DNA of 38,534 nucleotides from NCBI GenBank assembly GCA_023667765.1, contig JAMOZS010000024.1, forward strand, positions 1-38,534, given 5' to 3'. Under the pieces are notes generated by a model. That model was not told where the DNA came from. It made no database searches and was given only the letters and a program-made list of their open reading frames with translations. This document shows, piece after piece, positions 31,330-38,534 of this stretch. This DNA is from Roseburia sp. (GTDB taxonomy: Bacteria; Bacillota; Clostridia; Lachnospirales; Lachnospiraceae). Within the stretch, counting starts at the first letter, position 1, and each line of letters begins with the position of its first letter. A program made the translations under genes and the position numbers.

Positions 31330-31917
31330 GTGCAATTCAAATTTGCAGCCTTAAAGTTGAAAATTCAGCAGAAATGTGGTATGCTGGCAGAAAAAGCATT
31401 GGCGGTGAGCATTGTGGATAGCCTATCAGAGCAGTTTAAGAGCATGGAGGAAGTGCGAGCCTATGTTGAGCAATTTGAGCACACTCTCGCCCCTGATGAT
31501 TATGAGTTCATGCGCTATCTTTTTGGCCTACTTGAAAACCGTGGTGCATCCGAGCGAGTGGTGCTCCAAGGGAAAGAGGTTGATATTGACCGCTTTCTTG
31601 TCCCCATAATGGCGGACTTGAATCAGCGAGGACTAAAAACTCTGGCCTCCTGCTCAGGTTTGCAAGAGGAGCATCCGGAAGGCAGATTTCGGCCTAATAG
31701 CGGATATTTGGCTATTGCTTACGATTCGGGCCTATTATCCCAGCTTCAGGAGAGTATAAACGACCCATTGATTCATGTTTGTGAGAGCGAATGCTATCTC
31801 CAACCATCCATTTCTGTAGAGATTAAAAGCAAGGATGATGCAATTCTCAAGGAAAAATGGAGCTTGGTTTGGGATGTGCTCAGAAAATTGTGCGAGGGCT
31901 TGACATCGAATCTCTAA
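31330..31917 (+). CDS. Hypothetical protein with SCSG motif, 195 aa
   Basis: Residues 1-90 are helical. The second half contains DRFLVPIMADLNQRGLKTLA followed by SCSGLQEEHP and GYLAIAY. This resembles the helix-strand-SCSGH pattern of TYW3-like and related small-molecule or RNA-binding domains, but with Leu-Gln in place of the usual His. No family can be named with confidence. The start is uncertain: GTG 31330 is the longest, and ATG 31378 is an alternative; neither has a clear ribosome site. Its last 18 bases contain the -35 box of the following RNA gene. Confidence 0.55.
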   Translation: MQFKFAALKLKIQQKCGMLAEKALAVSIVDSLSEQFKSMEEVRAYVEQFEHTLAPDDYEFMRYLFGLLENRGASERVVLQGKEVDIDRFLVPIMADLNQRGLKTLASCSGLQEEHPEGRFRPNSGYLAIAYDSGLLSQLQESINDPLIHVCESECYLQPSISVEIKSKDDAILKEKWSLVWDVLRKLCEGLTSNL

Positions 31918-31928
31918 TCATATATACT
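31900..31928 (+). promoter_or_regulatory. Near-consensus promoter of a predicted structured RNA
   Basis: A perfect TTGACA (31900-31905), a 17-bp spacer and TATACT (31923-31928). The box pair overlaps the end of the 195-aa gene. The following 450 bp contain no supported gene before the small fragment at 32390. Confidence 0.85.
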
Positions 31929-31934
31929 TAGTGC

Positions 31935-32200
31935 GTGGTAGCAATGCCATCGGTGATGGGGCACCGTAAAAAGCCGAACTGGATACGGGACAGGATAAAC
32001 GCCCGTACCAAGTCCGTAGATGCTTTCACTGGGCATCGCGTCCTGCAGCGGGAATAAACACTGTAGTCCAGCAGGGGACTTAATGGTACCTGCATCCCCG
32101 AGACACTTTAACTGGGTGTCGCGGCTGGCGGCCAGCATAAAACCCCAAACAAATATCCTCTCAGAGATATGGGCAGACCTGCAGGGTCTGCCCATGGCAT
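31935..32200 (+). ncRNA. Predicted modular structured RNA, about 265 nt
   Basis: It starts just after a near-consensus promoter and ends at a GC-rich hairpin (GGGCAGACC/GGTCTGCCC, 32171-32193) before a T/C-rich run. Two hairpins have the same loop TTTmACTGG and the same following GCG, but different stems that keep pairing: GATGC/GCATC (32019-32037) and GACAC/GTGTC (32102-32120). Another stem is TACGGG/CCCGTA (31984-32007). ATAAAC or ATAAAAC follows at 31995, 32054 and 32137, suggesting repeated units. Stem changes that preserve pairing indicate selection for RNA structure. I cannot match it to a known riboswitch or small-RNA family. Confidence 0.65.
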
Positions 32201-32389
32201 TTCTTTCTCTCTTCATAGGTGAAGGTTGCGAAGTCGCCTGCGACAAGCAGAATCACACTGCTGGCTTGTCACAAATTGAGTTTGCTGGAATCATTCCCCT
32301 CTCAGTGCCCCCGAGAACATCCTTATGCATTACGCTGTACGGCTGCTGGAAACAATTGCTGAATATGTCTGTTTTTTGTGAGGTTTATT

Positions 32390-32536
32390 ATGAGTGCATA
32401 TGAGAAAATCAAGATTGGTCTCGAGCAGGCTATTGCCTATGAACAAGAAGCATTAGCTGCCAAAACTAAAATCATGACATCTGCTACACCGACCTCTAAT
32501 GCGAAGGTTTCTGACGACGAGGAGTTCAATCAGTAA
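32390..32536 (+). pseudogene. Truncated HigA/XRE-type antitoxin N-terminus, 48 aa
   Basis: ATG 32390 follows GTGAGG and encodes MSAYEKIKIGLEQAIAYEQE, then a short tail to TAA 32534. This opening is characteristic of HTH antitoxins of the HigA type (YExIxxGLxxAIxYE), which normally continue into a helix-turn-helix. Here the reading stops before any HTH. It is therefore a relic, or a stand-alone short peptide. A strong terminator follows. Confidence 0.5.
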
Positions 32537-32552
32537 ACAATCGACAAAACGC

Positions 32553-32582
32553 AAACCCGCCAATTTGGCGGGTTTGTTTTTT
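32553..32582 (+). terminator. Rho-independent terminator
   Basis: AAACCCGCC (32553-32561) and GGCGGGTTT (32567-32575) form a perfect stem followed by GTTTTTTAT. It closes the small antitoxin-like fragment and any read-through from the RNA gene upstream. Confidence 0.9.
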
Positions 32583-32630
32583 ATCTTATGGGCGAGCACA
32601 GGCTGATTTGCAGGTCAAGAATGGAAAAAA

Positions 32631-32680
32631 GGTGCCTCCCGGTGAGGTGAATGGGTGAAAGGAAGAAACCGGGAGGCACC
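32631..32680. repeat. Perfect 13-bp inverted repeat with 24-nt loop
   Basis: GGTGCCTCCCGGT (32631-32643) and ACCGGGAGGCACC (32668-32680). There is no T-run after it, so it is not an obvious terminator. It lies at the border between the antitoxin fragment and a decayed helicase gene, where an insertion site or mobile-element end would be expected. Confidence 0.6.
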
Positions 32681-33098
32681 GTCCAGTGAAAGCGCTTTAT
32701 CCAAGAGCATCATAAGTATAGCACAGCTATCCCAAAAGTCAAGTTATTCGACATTTTTCGACAGGCCGATGCAAGCCGCCCGCCCCATTGGAGTGAACTT
32801 ACAGTGTCCAGATAATAGTGAAAATAAAGCAATCCCCATATCTTCATCCAGCGTTATGCTGTCCTATGCTTTAACCGTTCATAGGGCTCAGGGTAGCCAA
32901 TATTCAGTCTTTATTCTTGCTCTTCATCCAGAAATGGGACGGGCTCTGGCAAAGGAAATGCTCTATACAGCTCTTACGCAAGCACAGGAAATCGCGTTTG
33001 GGGTGCACTCATTAAATCATAATATGTCTATTTTTGAATTGCAAGAATCACCAGAGTATGGTAAACTGCTTTTAGAGGAGGCGGATACTCATGGTTGA
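32655..33098 (+). pseudogene. C-terminal remnant of a RecD/UvrD-like helicase
   Basis: From about residue 65 the reading shows MLSYALTVHRAQGSQYSVF and, further on, MLYTALTQAQEIAF. These are helicase motifs V and VI of the UvrD C-terminal domain (usual forms: AYAxTxHKxQG and LYTAxTRAK). Here the motif VI arginine is Gln, and the N-terminal Walker A and B motifs are absent, so it cannot work as a helicase. The first about 60 residues do not resemble helicase and cross the 13-bp inverted repeat. It is a gene remnant, possibly joined to new sequence at that repeat. The end overlaps the next gene. Confidence 0.65.
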
Positions 33099-33414
33099 TA
33101 AAATAGTTCAGGCACTATCGGGCGGCAAAATCATTTCCATTGACTGGCATTCAGTACAGGAAATGCTTGGAGAAAACAGTCAACGCTCCCACGAATGCTC
33201 TATCTGTTCCAATGATGGAGCATTCCCTCCAAAAGCCGAAGAAACCGTCACTCTTAGTGAAGAGGATGCATGCAATGTTCTTCACCAGGCTAAACCAGCA
33301 TATATGGCTGAGATACACAAGGATGGTATCTCCTATTTGCCCATCGAAATCAGATACTTCTCGGTCGCTGAACCTCAGGTTGGCCCTTGGATTAAGAATC
33401 CTTTTTCCGCTTGA
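33091..33414 (+). CDS. Hypothetical protein with CxxC motif, 107 aa
   Basis: ATG 33091 follows GAGGAGGCGG and overlaps the end of the helicase remnant by 8 bp, so it was once the next gene of that operon. The product has a CSIC pair near residue 35 and a further Cys near 61, suggesting metal binding. The C-terminal part (YMAEIHKDGISYLPIEIRYF) is strand-rich. No family is recognised. Whether it is still expressed is doubtful because its upstream partner is broken. Confidence 0.5.
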   Translation: MVDKIVQALSGGKIISIDWHSVQEMLGENSQRSHECSICSNDGAFPPKAEETVTLSEEDACNVLHQAKPAYMAEIHKDGISYLPIEIRYFSVAEPQVGPWIKNPFSA

Positions 33415-33459
33415 ATGAACTATTCTCTACACATTTTTGTTACTTAACAATAAAAAAAC

Positions 33460-33501
33460 TGGGCTTTTTTATGCTCAGGGTTTCCTGCATTAAAAAGCCC
33501 A
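33460..33501 (-). terminator. Minus-strand terminator
   Basis: Arms 33460-33474 and 33487-33501 pair at 14 of 15 positions. Read on the minus strand the hairpin is followed by GTTTTTTTATTG, a good T-run. The nearest minus-strand gene upstream is the 112-aa gene at 34138, over 600 bp away. Confidence 0.6.
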
Positions 33502-33534
33502 CATAACCCTTGATTTCTTAATAGGATTTTTCTG

Positions 33535-33563
33535 TTGACAAAGCCTCGATAAAAGCATATAGT
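33535..33563 (+). promoter_or_regulatory. Promoter of a second predicted small RNA
   Basis: A perfect TTGACA (33535-33540), a 17-bp spacer and TATAGT (33558-33563). No gene follows on this strand before a terminator at about 33733. Confidence 0.75.
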
Positions 33564-33569
33564 ATTGTC

Positions 33570-33735
33570 ATGAGGCAGTATGCCTCGCCTGTGAATCAAG
33601 GGCTGCTCTGAACAGTGCTTGTGGAGGCTCCACTCCGGTTTGGTGTCATCCGAGGCTCAGATAGGTATTTTGCCGAAACAAAAAACACTCTTCAGCAAAG
33701 AAGATGTCCTGACATATTTGTTAGGACATTTTTCT
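33570..33735 (+). ncRNA. Predicted small RNA, about 165 nt, related to the 13.5-kb RNA
   Basis: It opens with GAGGCA-gta-TGCCTC followed by GCCTG and an AATCAAG stretch. This is the same design as the start of the 13466 RNA (AGCAC-ctttga-GTGCT, CGCCTG, GATGAAG), with different stem bases that still pair. Both also carry GGCTCAGA further on (CATCCGAGGCTCAGA here). The unit ends in a terminator: ATGTCCT (33704-33710) pairs with AGGACAT (33723-33729), then TTTTT. No open reading frame is supported inside. I know of no matching named family. Confidence 0.6.
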
Positions 33736-34137
33736 TGTGATTTGAGAGAACTTAAATAGGCCATCAAGTTTTTTTAAATTCCCAATTCGGGAACTTAGAA
33801 AACGGCCTCATATGCTAACAATATGCCTATCTAAAAACGAAAAAATTGTCAAATATGTTGATATTTTTTCTTTATTCCCCATGGTTCACTTTCGTTAACA
33901 ATTGCTGCCCAGCTATTCCAAACATCTAAAGTAACGATTTGGAACATTAGAAAAAATTATGATATGATAAGTCAAAACCAGCACCCTGGATTTGGGTACT
34001 GGTTTTGGCCTTTTTTCTCATCATTGAATGCGCTGTTTTCCCATCTCGGCCCCGTTTTCTTGCTCTTCTACTAACTTCAAATTTTTTACCTTCTGCATAT
34101 CTCAAAAGCTAAAAGTCCGTCCACCTCATTCAAAATC
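33736..34137. other. Non-coding AT-rich region with a tiny promoter-terminator unit
   Basis: No gene is supported. It contains TTGGAA (33939-33944), an 18-bp spacer and TATGAT (33963-33968), directly followed by a strong hairpin AAAACCAG/CTGGTTTT with TTTTTT (33974-34016). If the promoter is real it would give an RNA of only about 40 nt, nearly all hairpin; otherwise the hairpin is a plain + strand terminator. The rest is AT-rich with no clear signal. Confidence 0.45.
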
Positions 34138-34476
34138 TCATTGATTTGTTTCGTTCTCGTTGAGTTTGAACGCCACCTCAGCATCTTCTGGCTTAATGCC
34201 TGCTTTCTTAGCCTTCTTCACGAACTGGTCCCACTTTGCCTTTGTGGTAAGGCGCGGCTTCTTAGGCTTCGGCGGTGCCAATGCTTCCTTTTTCTTAGCC
34301 TCAAGACCAGCAATCCGCTGTTTAACGTTCTCGACTTTGGCATCAAATTCCTCAATTGCGGTGGCCTTCTTGGCCTCAATGCCCTTGATAGACTCGTTCA
34401 GCTCCTGAATCTTGACATCGATGTCGTCTGCTATTTGCTGGGGGGTTCGGCGAGTGCGCTTAGCTTTCTCTTCCAA
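34138..34476 (-). CDS. Hypothetical Lys-rich coiled-coil protein, 112 aa
   Basis: TTG 34476 follows AAGGAGC. The first 65 residues form a heptad-rich coiled coil (DDIDVKIQELNESIKGIEAK and similar), then a Lys/Pro linker (PPKPKKPRLTTK) and a short basic helical end (WDQFVKKAKKAGIKPEDAE). Such small charged proteins are common on Firmicute conjugative or integrative elements; no function is established. It lies about 215 bp downstream of hsdR on the same strand and may be on the same transcript. Confidence 0.65.
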   Translation of the reverse strand: MEEKAKRTRRTPQQIADDIDVKIQELNESIKGIEAKKATAIEEFDAKVENVKQRIAGLEAKKKEALAPPKPKKPRLTTKAKWDQFVKKAKKAGIKPEDAEVAFKLNENETNQ

Positions 34477-34691
34477 AATAATTCAGCTCCTTGTGTAAAT
34501 TTGTATTTGTATCCCATCCCAATGGGGGTATACCTAATTATGGCGCATCGATAAACAGTTGATACTGCATGCACTCGGTCTTATTGGCTGGCTATATATT
34601 TTACTCTATCATGCCATTATACTGCGGAGCATCAAGGCTAACAGGCATTTTCGCCATACAGAGGCAGTTTAACCAGCCTCAATTATCCGGT

Positions 34692-37600
34692 CTAATTCTT
34701 TTCCTCTGCGCTTTCAGGCAGTGTTATGGATACGGGACCGCCAACGCCAAAGAACCGTTCAAAGAACACCTTTAGCTTCTCAATAACCGTCTGCTTCTTC
34801 TTCGCTCTCATTCCGCCCCCGCCAAAGCGGGATACTGGAGGCATCAAACGGTCAATATCAGTTCCCGTGGTTTTAATTTCACCATCCCGGAAAGCGTTCT
34901 CCAAAAATTTCCGGGTCTCTGGCTCTCGCAACTTTTCCTCTTTGATAATCTGGGCAAGCTCACGCTCACGCTCTTCAGCCACGTAACTGTTCCATTCCAC
35001 CAGTACATCGTCTACATCGTTGATGCCGGAGATGAAGTTTTCAATCAACGCCCTTTTGCTTCGCAGTTCTGGACTCGCATCGATTGCTTTGCGGATGGTG
35101 ATAAGCACTTCCTTGTCCTCACAGTGGGTATCATGGTACTTCTTAGCCAGCATTAAAATATAGTCAATATTGATTTCAACTTGCTTTATCAGCTCAACCT
35201 CAAACACGATGTCATCGATTATGTCGGTACTCTCACCACGTTTACGGCGCTCGTTCCATTCATCCCGCAAGTCTTGGTACCGCCCAAGGTAATCTTGCAT
35301 ATCTCTCTCTGAAATCAGTTCCTTCCCCTTGAAGTCATCAAACGAGGCCAGCAAATTGCGCATACGGAGAAATGCGCCGAATAGTGAAATAAAGTCCTTC
35401 TGATTCTGCTCCCCGACAATCTGTGGTTCAGAGAGCGGAAACTTCTCTGTCAGCTTCTCCACCATATCCATGTATCCTTGGTGGTGCTTATCGTCTGTTC
35501 CCACAAAACCATAATAGTAGTCATTGAAGCTTTGCAACAAAACGATACCGCCGGCGTTCTTATCCCCAAACAGGGATATTGCCGCATCTACTCGTTTTTG
35601 TAGATTGCGGAAACAAACGATATTCCCAAAGGTCTTGATGGAGTTTAGGATACGATTCGTCCTTGAAAATGCCTGAATTAGACCATGCATTTTCAGATTT
35701 TTGTCCACCCATAGTGTATTCATAGTGGTGGCATCAAAGCCGGTCAGGAACATATTGACCACAATCAGTAGGTCAAGCTCCTTGTTCTTCATCCGTAGGG
35801 AGACGTCCTTATAGTAATTCTGGAACTTATCGCTGGATGTATCATAGTTCGTGTGGAACATCTCATTATAGTCCCTGATAGCAGCATCCAGGAAATCCCT
35901 CGCTGTTTGGTCGAGTGCACTGGTGTCTTCTGGGTTTTCTTCATCCAGGATGCCGTCAGCCTCAGCCTCATTCGCTCCATAGCTATAAATAACAGCTATC
36001 CGTAGCCGCTTCGTGGGGTCTGCCTTCATCTGGCGCACAAACTCCTGATAATACAGCTTGGCCATTGGCACGGATGCCACCGCAAAAATGGAATTGAAGC
36101 CACTAACACGCTGCTTATGCTTAATTTCCTCCACGGCGTCCTGCCTACCGGATGCCACCTCAGCGATATTCATAAGTGAGTTGAATACGTAGGTTTTGTC
36201 TCCCCGATATGTCTTTTGGTCGAAGTGGTCAAGAATGTATTTTGTCACCAGGGAAACCCGTTGCGGGGCTTCCAGTGCACGCTTGCGGTCAATGTCCCAA
36301 ACATCCTCATCATCGATATCCGCATCCACGTCCATCGTCTTGATGTAGTCTACCCGGAACGGCAGCACATTCTTGTCATTGATAGCATCCACAATCGTAT
36401 AGCTGTGGAGCTGGTCACCAAAGGTCTGTTCCGTTGTGAAGAACTGCGGATTCTTCACCGCCCCAGTGTTTAGGGAAAAAATTGGTGTTCCTGTAAACCC
36501 AAACAGGTGGTATTTTTTGAAGTTCTTGACGATTGCCTTATGCATATCCCCAAACTGGCTGCGGTGGCACTCGTCAAAAATGATGACAACGTGCTTGTTG
36601 AATACCTCATGGCCTTTGTTCCGGCCCACAAAGTTGGAAAGTTTCTGAATCGTTGTGATGATGATTCGGTATTCGTGGGGGTTGCCCTTTTCATCCCGGT
36701 CTTCAAGCTGCCGCTGCAACACCTTGGTGGAGGTATTGCTGTTGGCCGCCCCTTTCTCAAAGCGGTCATATTCTTTCATCGTCTGGTAGTCCAGGTCTTT
36801 CCGGTCGACCACAAAAAGGACTTTGTCTATATAGGGCAGCCTGGATGCAAGCTGTGCTGTCTTAAAGGATGTCAGGGTTTTGCCTGAGCCTGTGGTATGC
36901 CAGACATAACCACCGCCCGCAATGCTGCCGTATTTCTTGTAGTTGTTGGCAATTTCAATGCGGTTCAAAATTCGTTCGGTGGCGGTAATCTGATACGGGC
37001 GCATGACCATCAGCATGTTTTCTGAGGTGAAGATACAATACTTTGTGAGGATGTTCAGAATCGTGTGACGAGCGAAAAATGTTTTTGTGAAGTCAATGAG
37101 GTCGGGAAGAACGCGGTTGTTGGCATCGGCCCAGAAGGATGTAAATTCGAAGCTGTTACTTGTCTTCTCCTTTTTGACTTTGCCGGAGGCAGCATCTTTG
37201 ATGGCATTGTATCGTGTGCTGTTGGAATAATATTTCGTGTTTGTCCCGTTCGATATGACAAAAATCTGGACGTATTCGAACAGGCCGCTCCCCGACCAAA
37301 AGGAATCACGCTGATAGCGGTCGATTTGGTTGAAAGCTTCCCGGATAGCCACGCCACGTCGTTTCAGCTCGATATGCACCATCGGAAGTCCATTCACCAA
37401 AACAGTAACGTCATATCGGTTATCGTGCCGCGCCCCCTCAGCGGTGCTGACGGAGTATTGGTTGATAACCTGCAAGCTGTTGTTGTGGACATTCTTTTTG
37501 TCTATCAGAGTAATGTTCTTGGTGCTGCCATCGTCCCGCCGCAGATTCTGGACAAAATCCTCCTGCACCTTCCGAGCCTTTTCCACAATATGTTCATTGG

Positions 37601-37871
37601 GGTTGGCGAGTTTCTCCGTGAAGAAAATGTTCCATTCGTTATCGCTGAACTGGATTCCATTCAAGGCTTCCAGCCTACGGCGCAGGTTGGCCACCAGGTC
37701 CTCCTCGCAATGAATGGGCAGGTACTCATATCCCTGCTCCGTTAGCAGACGGATAAACTCATGCTCCAATGCAGCCTCGCTCTGATAGCTGTCCGACCGC
37801 GTTTTGGCGGGCTCATATTCCGTGACTACAGTGTTCTCATTCGTTGCGGCGACGATATTAAAATAAGGCAT
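34692..37871 (-). CDS. hsdR: Type I restriction endonuclease, R (HsdR) subunit
   Basis: A 1059-aa protein. The N-terminal nuclease has D154 (RYDVTVLVNG) and E168-x-K170 (VHIELKRRG), the PD-(D/E)xK core. A superfamily 2 translocase follows: Walker A HTTGSGKT (about 324-331), DECH box IIFDECHRS (about 434), FTGTP, and VNMFLTGFDA and FSRTNRIL in the second RecA-like domain. The C-terminal helical region should dock on the HsdM/HsdS methylase. It cuts foreign DNA after ATP-driven translocation. ATG 37871 sits 8 nt from AGGAGG; the GTG at 37880 is too close to that site. It follows hsdS by about 30 bp, so they are one operon; hsdM must lie beyond the window edge. Confidence 0.96.
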   Translation of the reverse strand: MPYFNIVAATNENTVVTEYEPAKTRSDSYQSEAALEHEFIRLLTEQGYEYLPIHCEEDLVANLRRRLEALNGIQFSDNEWNIFFTEKLANPNEHIVEKARKVQEDFVQNLRRDDGSTKNITLIDKKNVHNNSLQVINQYSVSTAEGARHDNRYDVTVLVNGLPMVHIELKRRGVAIREAFNQIDRYQRDSFWSGSGLFEYVQIFVISNGTNTKYYSNSTRYNAIKDAASGKVKKEKTSNSFEFTSFWADANNRVLPDLIDFTKTFFARHTILNILTKYCIFTSENMLMVMRPYQITATERILNRIEIANNYKKYGSIAGGGYVWHTTGSGKTLTSFKTAQLASRLPYIDKVLFVVDRKDLDYQTMKEYDRFEKGAANSNTSTKVLQRQLEDRDEKGNPHEYRIIITTIQKLSNFVGRNKGHEVFNKHVVIIFDECHRSQFGDMHKAIVKNFKKYHLFGFTGTPIFSLNTGAVKNPQFFTTEQTFGDQLHSYTIVDAINDKNVLPFRVDYIKTMDVDADIDDEDVWDIDRKRALEAPQRVSLVTKYILDHFDQKTYRGDKTYVFNSLMNIAEVASGRQDAVEEIKHKQRVSGFNSIFAVASVPMAKLYYQEFVRQMKADPTKRLRIAVIYSYGANEAEADGILDEENPEDTSALDQTARDFLDAAIRDYNEMFHTNYDTSSDKFQNYYKDVSLRMKNKELDLLIVVNMFLTGFDATTMNTLWVDKNLKMHGLIQAFSRTNRILNSIKTFGNIVCFRNLQKRVDAAISLFGDKNAGGIVLLQSFNDYYYGFVGTDDKHHQGYMDMVEKLTEKFPLSEPQIVGEQNQKDFISLFGAFLRMRNLLASFDDFKGKELISERDMQDYLGRYQDLRDEWNERRKRGESTDIIDDIVFEVELIKQVEINIDYILMLAKKYHDTHCEDKEVLITIRKAIDASPELRSKRALIENFISGINDVDDVLVEWNSYVAEERERELAQIIKEEKLREPETRKFLENAFRDGEIKTTGTDIDRLMPPVSRFGGGGMRAKKKQTVIEKLKVFFERFFGVGGPVSITLPESAEEKN

Positions 37872-37902
37872 CTCATTCACCTCCTACGTATTCCGAAAGG
37901 GC

Positions 37903-38534
<632 letters not shown>

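Noticed and set aside
32020-32403. 127-aa open frame overlapping the 31.9-kb RNA
   Set aside because: No ribosome site; it covers the covarying hairpins, which fit an RNA gene better.
33570-33735. 6S RNA
   Set aside because: The length is right, but the 5' end forms its own hairpin and does not pair with the 3' end, as 6S RNA requires.
37065-37745. 226-aa + strand reading inside hsdR
   Set aside because: It lies opposite conserved HsdR nuclease sequence and is a shadow.

Overview
The window looks like part of a mobile, accessory-gene-rich region from a Gram-positive gut-type Firmicute, probably a clostridium. The evidence is strong AGGAGG-type ribosome sites, sigma-A promoters with 17-bp spacers, Rho-independent terminators, an S-layer-homology remnant, a SUKH immunity protein and an XRE regulator of Firmicute type. 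The organism call is inference; no rRNA, tRNA or housekeeping marker is present. The right edge stops inside a tetranucleotide microsatellite, as an assembly break would.

Left third (1-11.7 kb): a Tn7-like transposition module on the + strand. Two arrays of a GCAAAATCTC motif (62-228 and 826-958) flank a sigma-70-like gene. Next come a small signal peptidase, a Cys-rich protein, a short Cys-containing protein, a methylase-like protein without a visible catalytic motif, a TnsA-like endonuclease subunit and a coiled-coil protein. A 445-bp non-coding block bounded by 29-nt inverted repeats precedes tightly coupled tnsB-tnsC-tniQ, a 471-aa unknown gene and an HD-domain hydrolase. No CRISPR array or cas gene is visible. 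A frameshifted HTH gene ends this part.

Middle (12-15.3 kb): cargo and debris. It holds a serine recombinase, an XRE regulator with membrane segments and a GIIGGADGPTAI motif, a probable small RNA of about 300 nt, a DNA-binding-like protein, a DUF2695 protein, an SLH fragment and a small acidic protein.

Core locus (15.4-26.9 kb): a candidate undescribed system. An XRE regulator with a promoter and dyad starts a co-directional run: an HTH-like protein, a two-TM membrane protein, an unknown, a 910-aa dynamin-like GTPase, a 990-aa HerA/FtsK-like ATPase, a HEMIH metallopeptidase, a WHH-type HNH nuclease with a SUKH immunity protein, and a second metallopeptidase (HEVGH) under its own strong promoter. 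The three putative effectors share an N-terminal helical leader with different C-terminal toxin or protease domains. I infer a modular-effector system in which the dynamin and the HerA ATPase supply membrane remodelling and motor functions, either for delivery or for intracellular defence.

Right third (27-38.5 kb): a minus-strand four-gene operon (DUF2442, 485 aa, Phd-like 145 aa, 293 aa), several small unknown genes, and two promoter-to-terminator RNA genes. One of these (31.9-32.2 kb) contains two hairpins with the same loop and compensatory stem changes; the other (33.57-33.74 kb) resembles the 13.5-kb RNA. Truncated antitoxin and helicase fragments follow. The window ends in a type I restriction operon (hsdS, hsdR, minus strand). 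The hsdS reading frame runs through a (CAGA)n tract, and both other frames stop immediately after it: a phase-variable specificity subunit.
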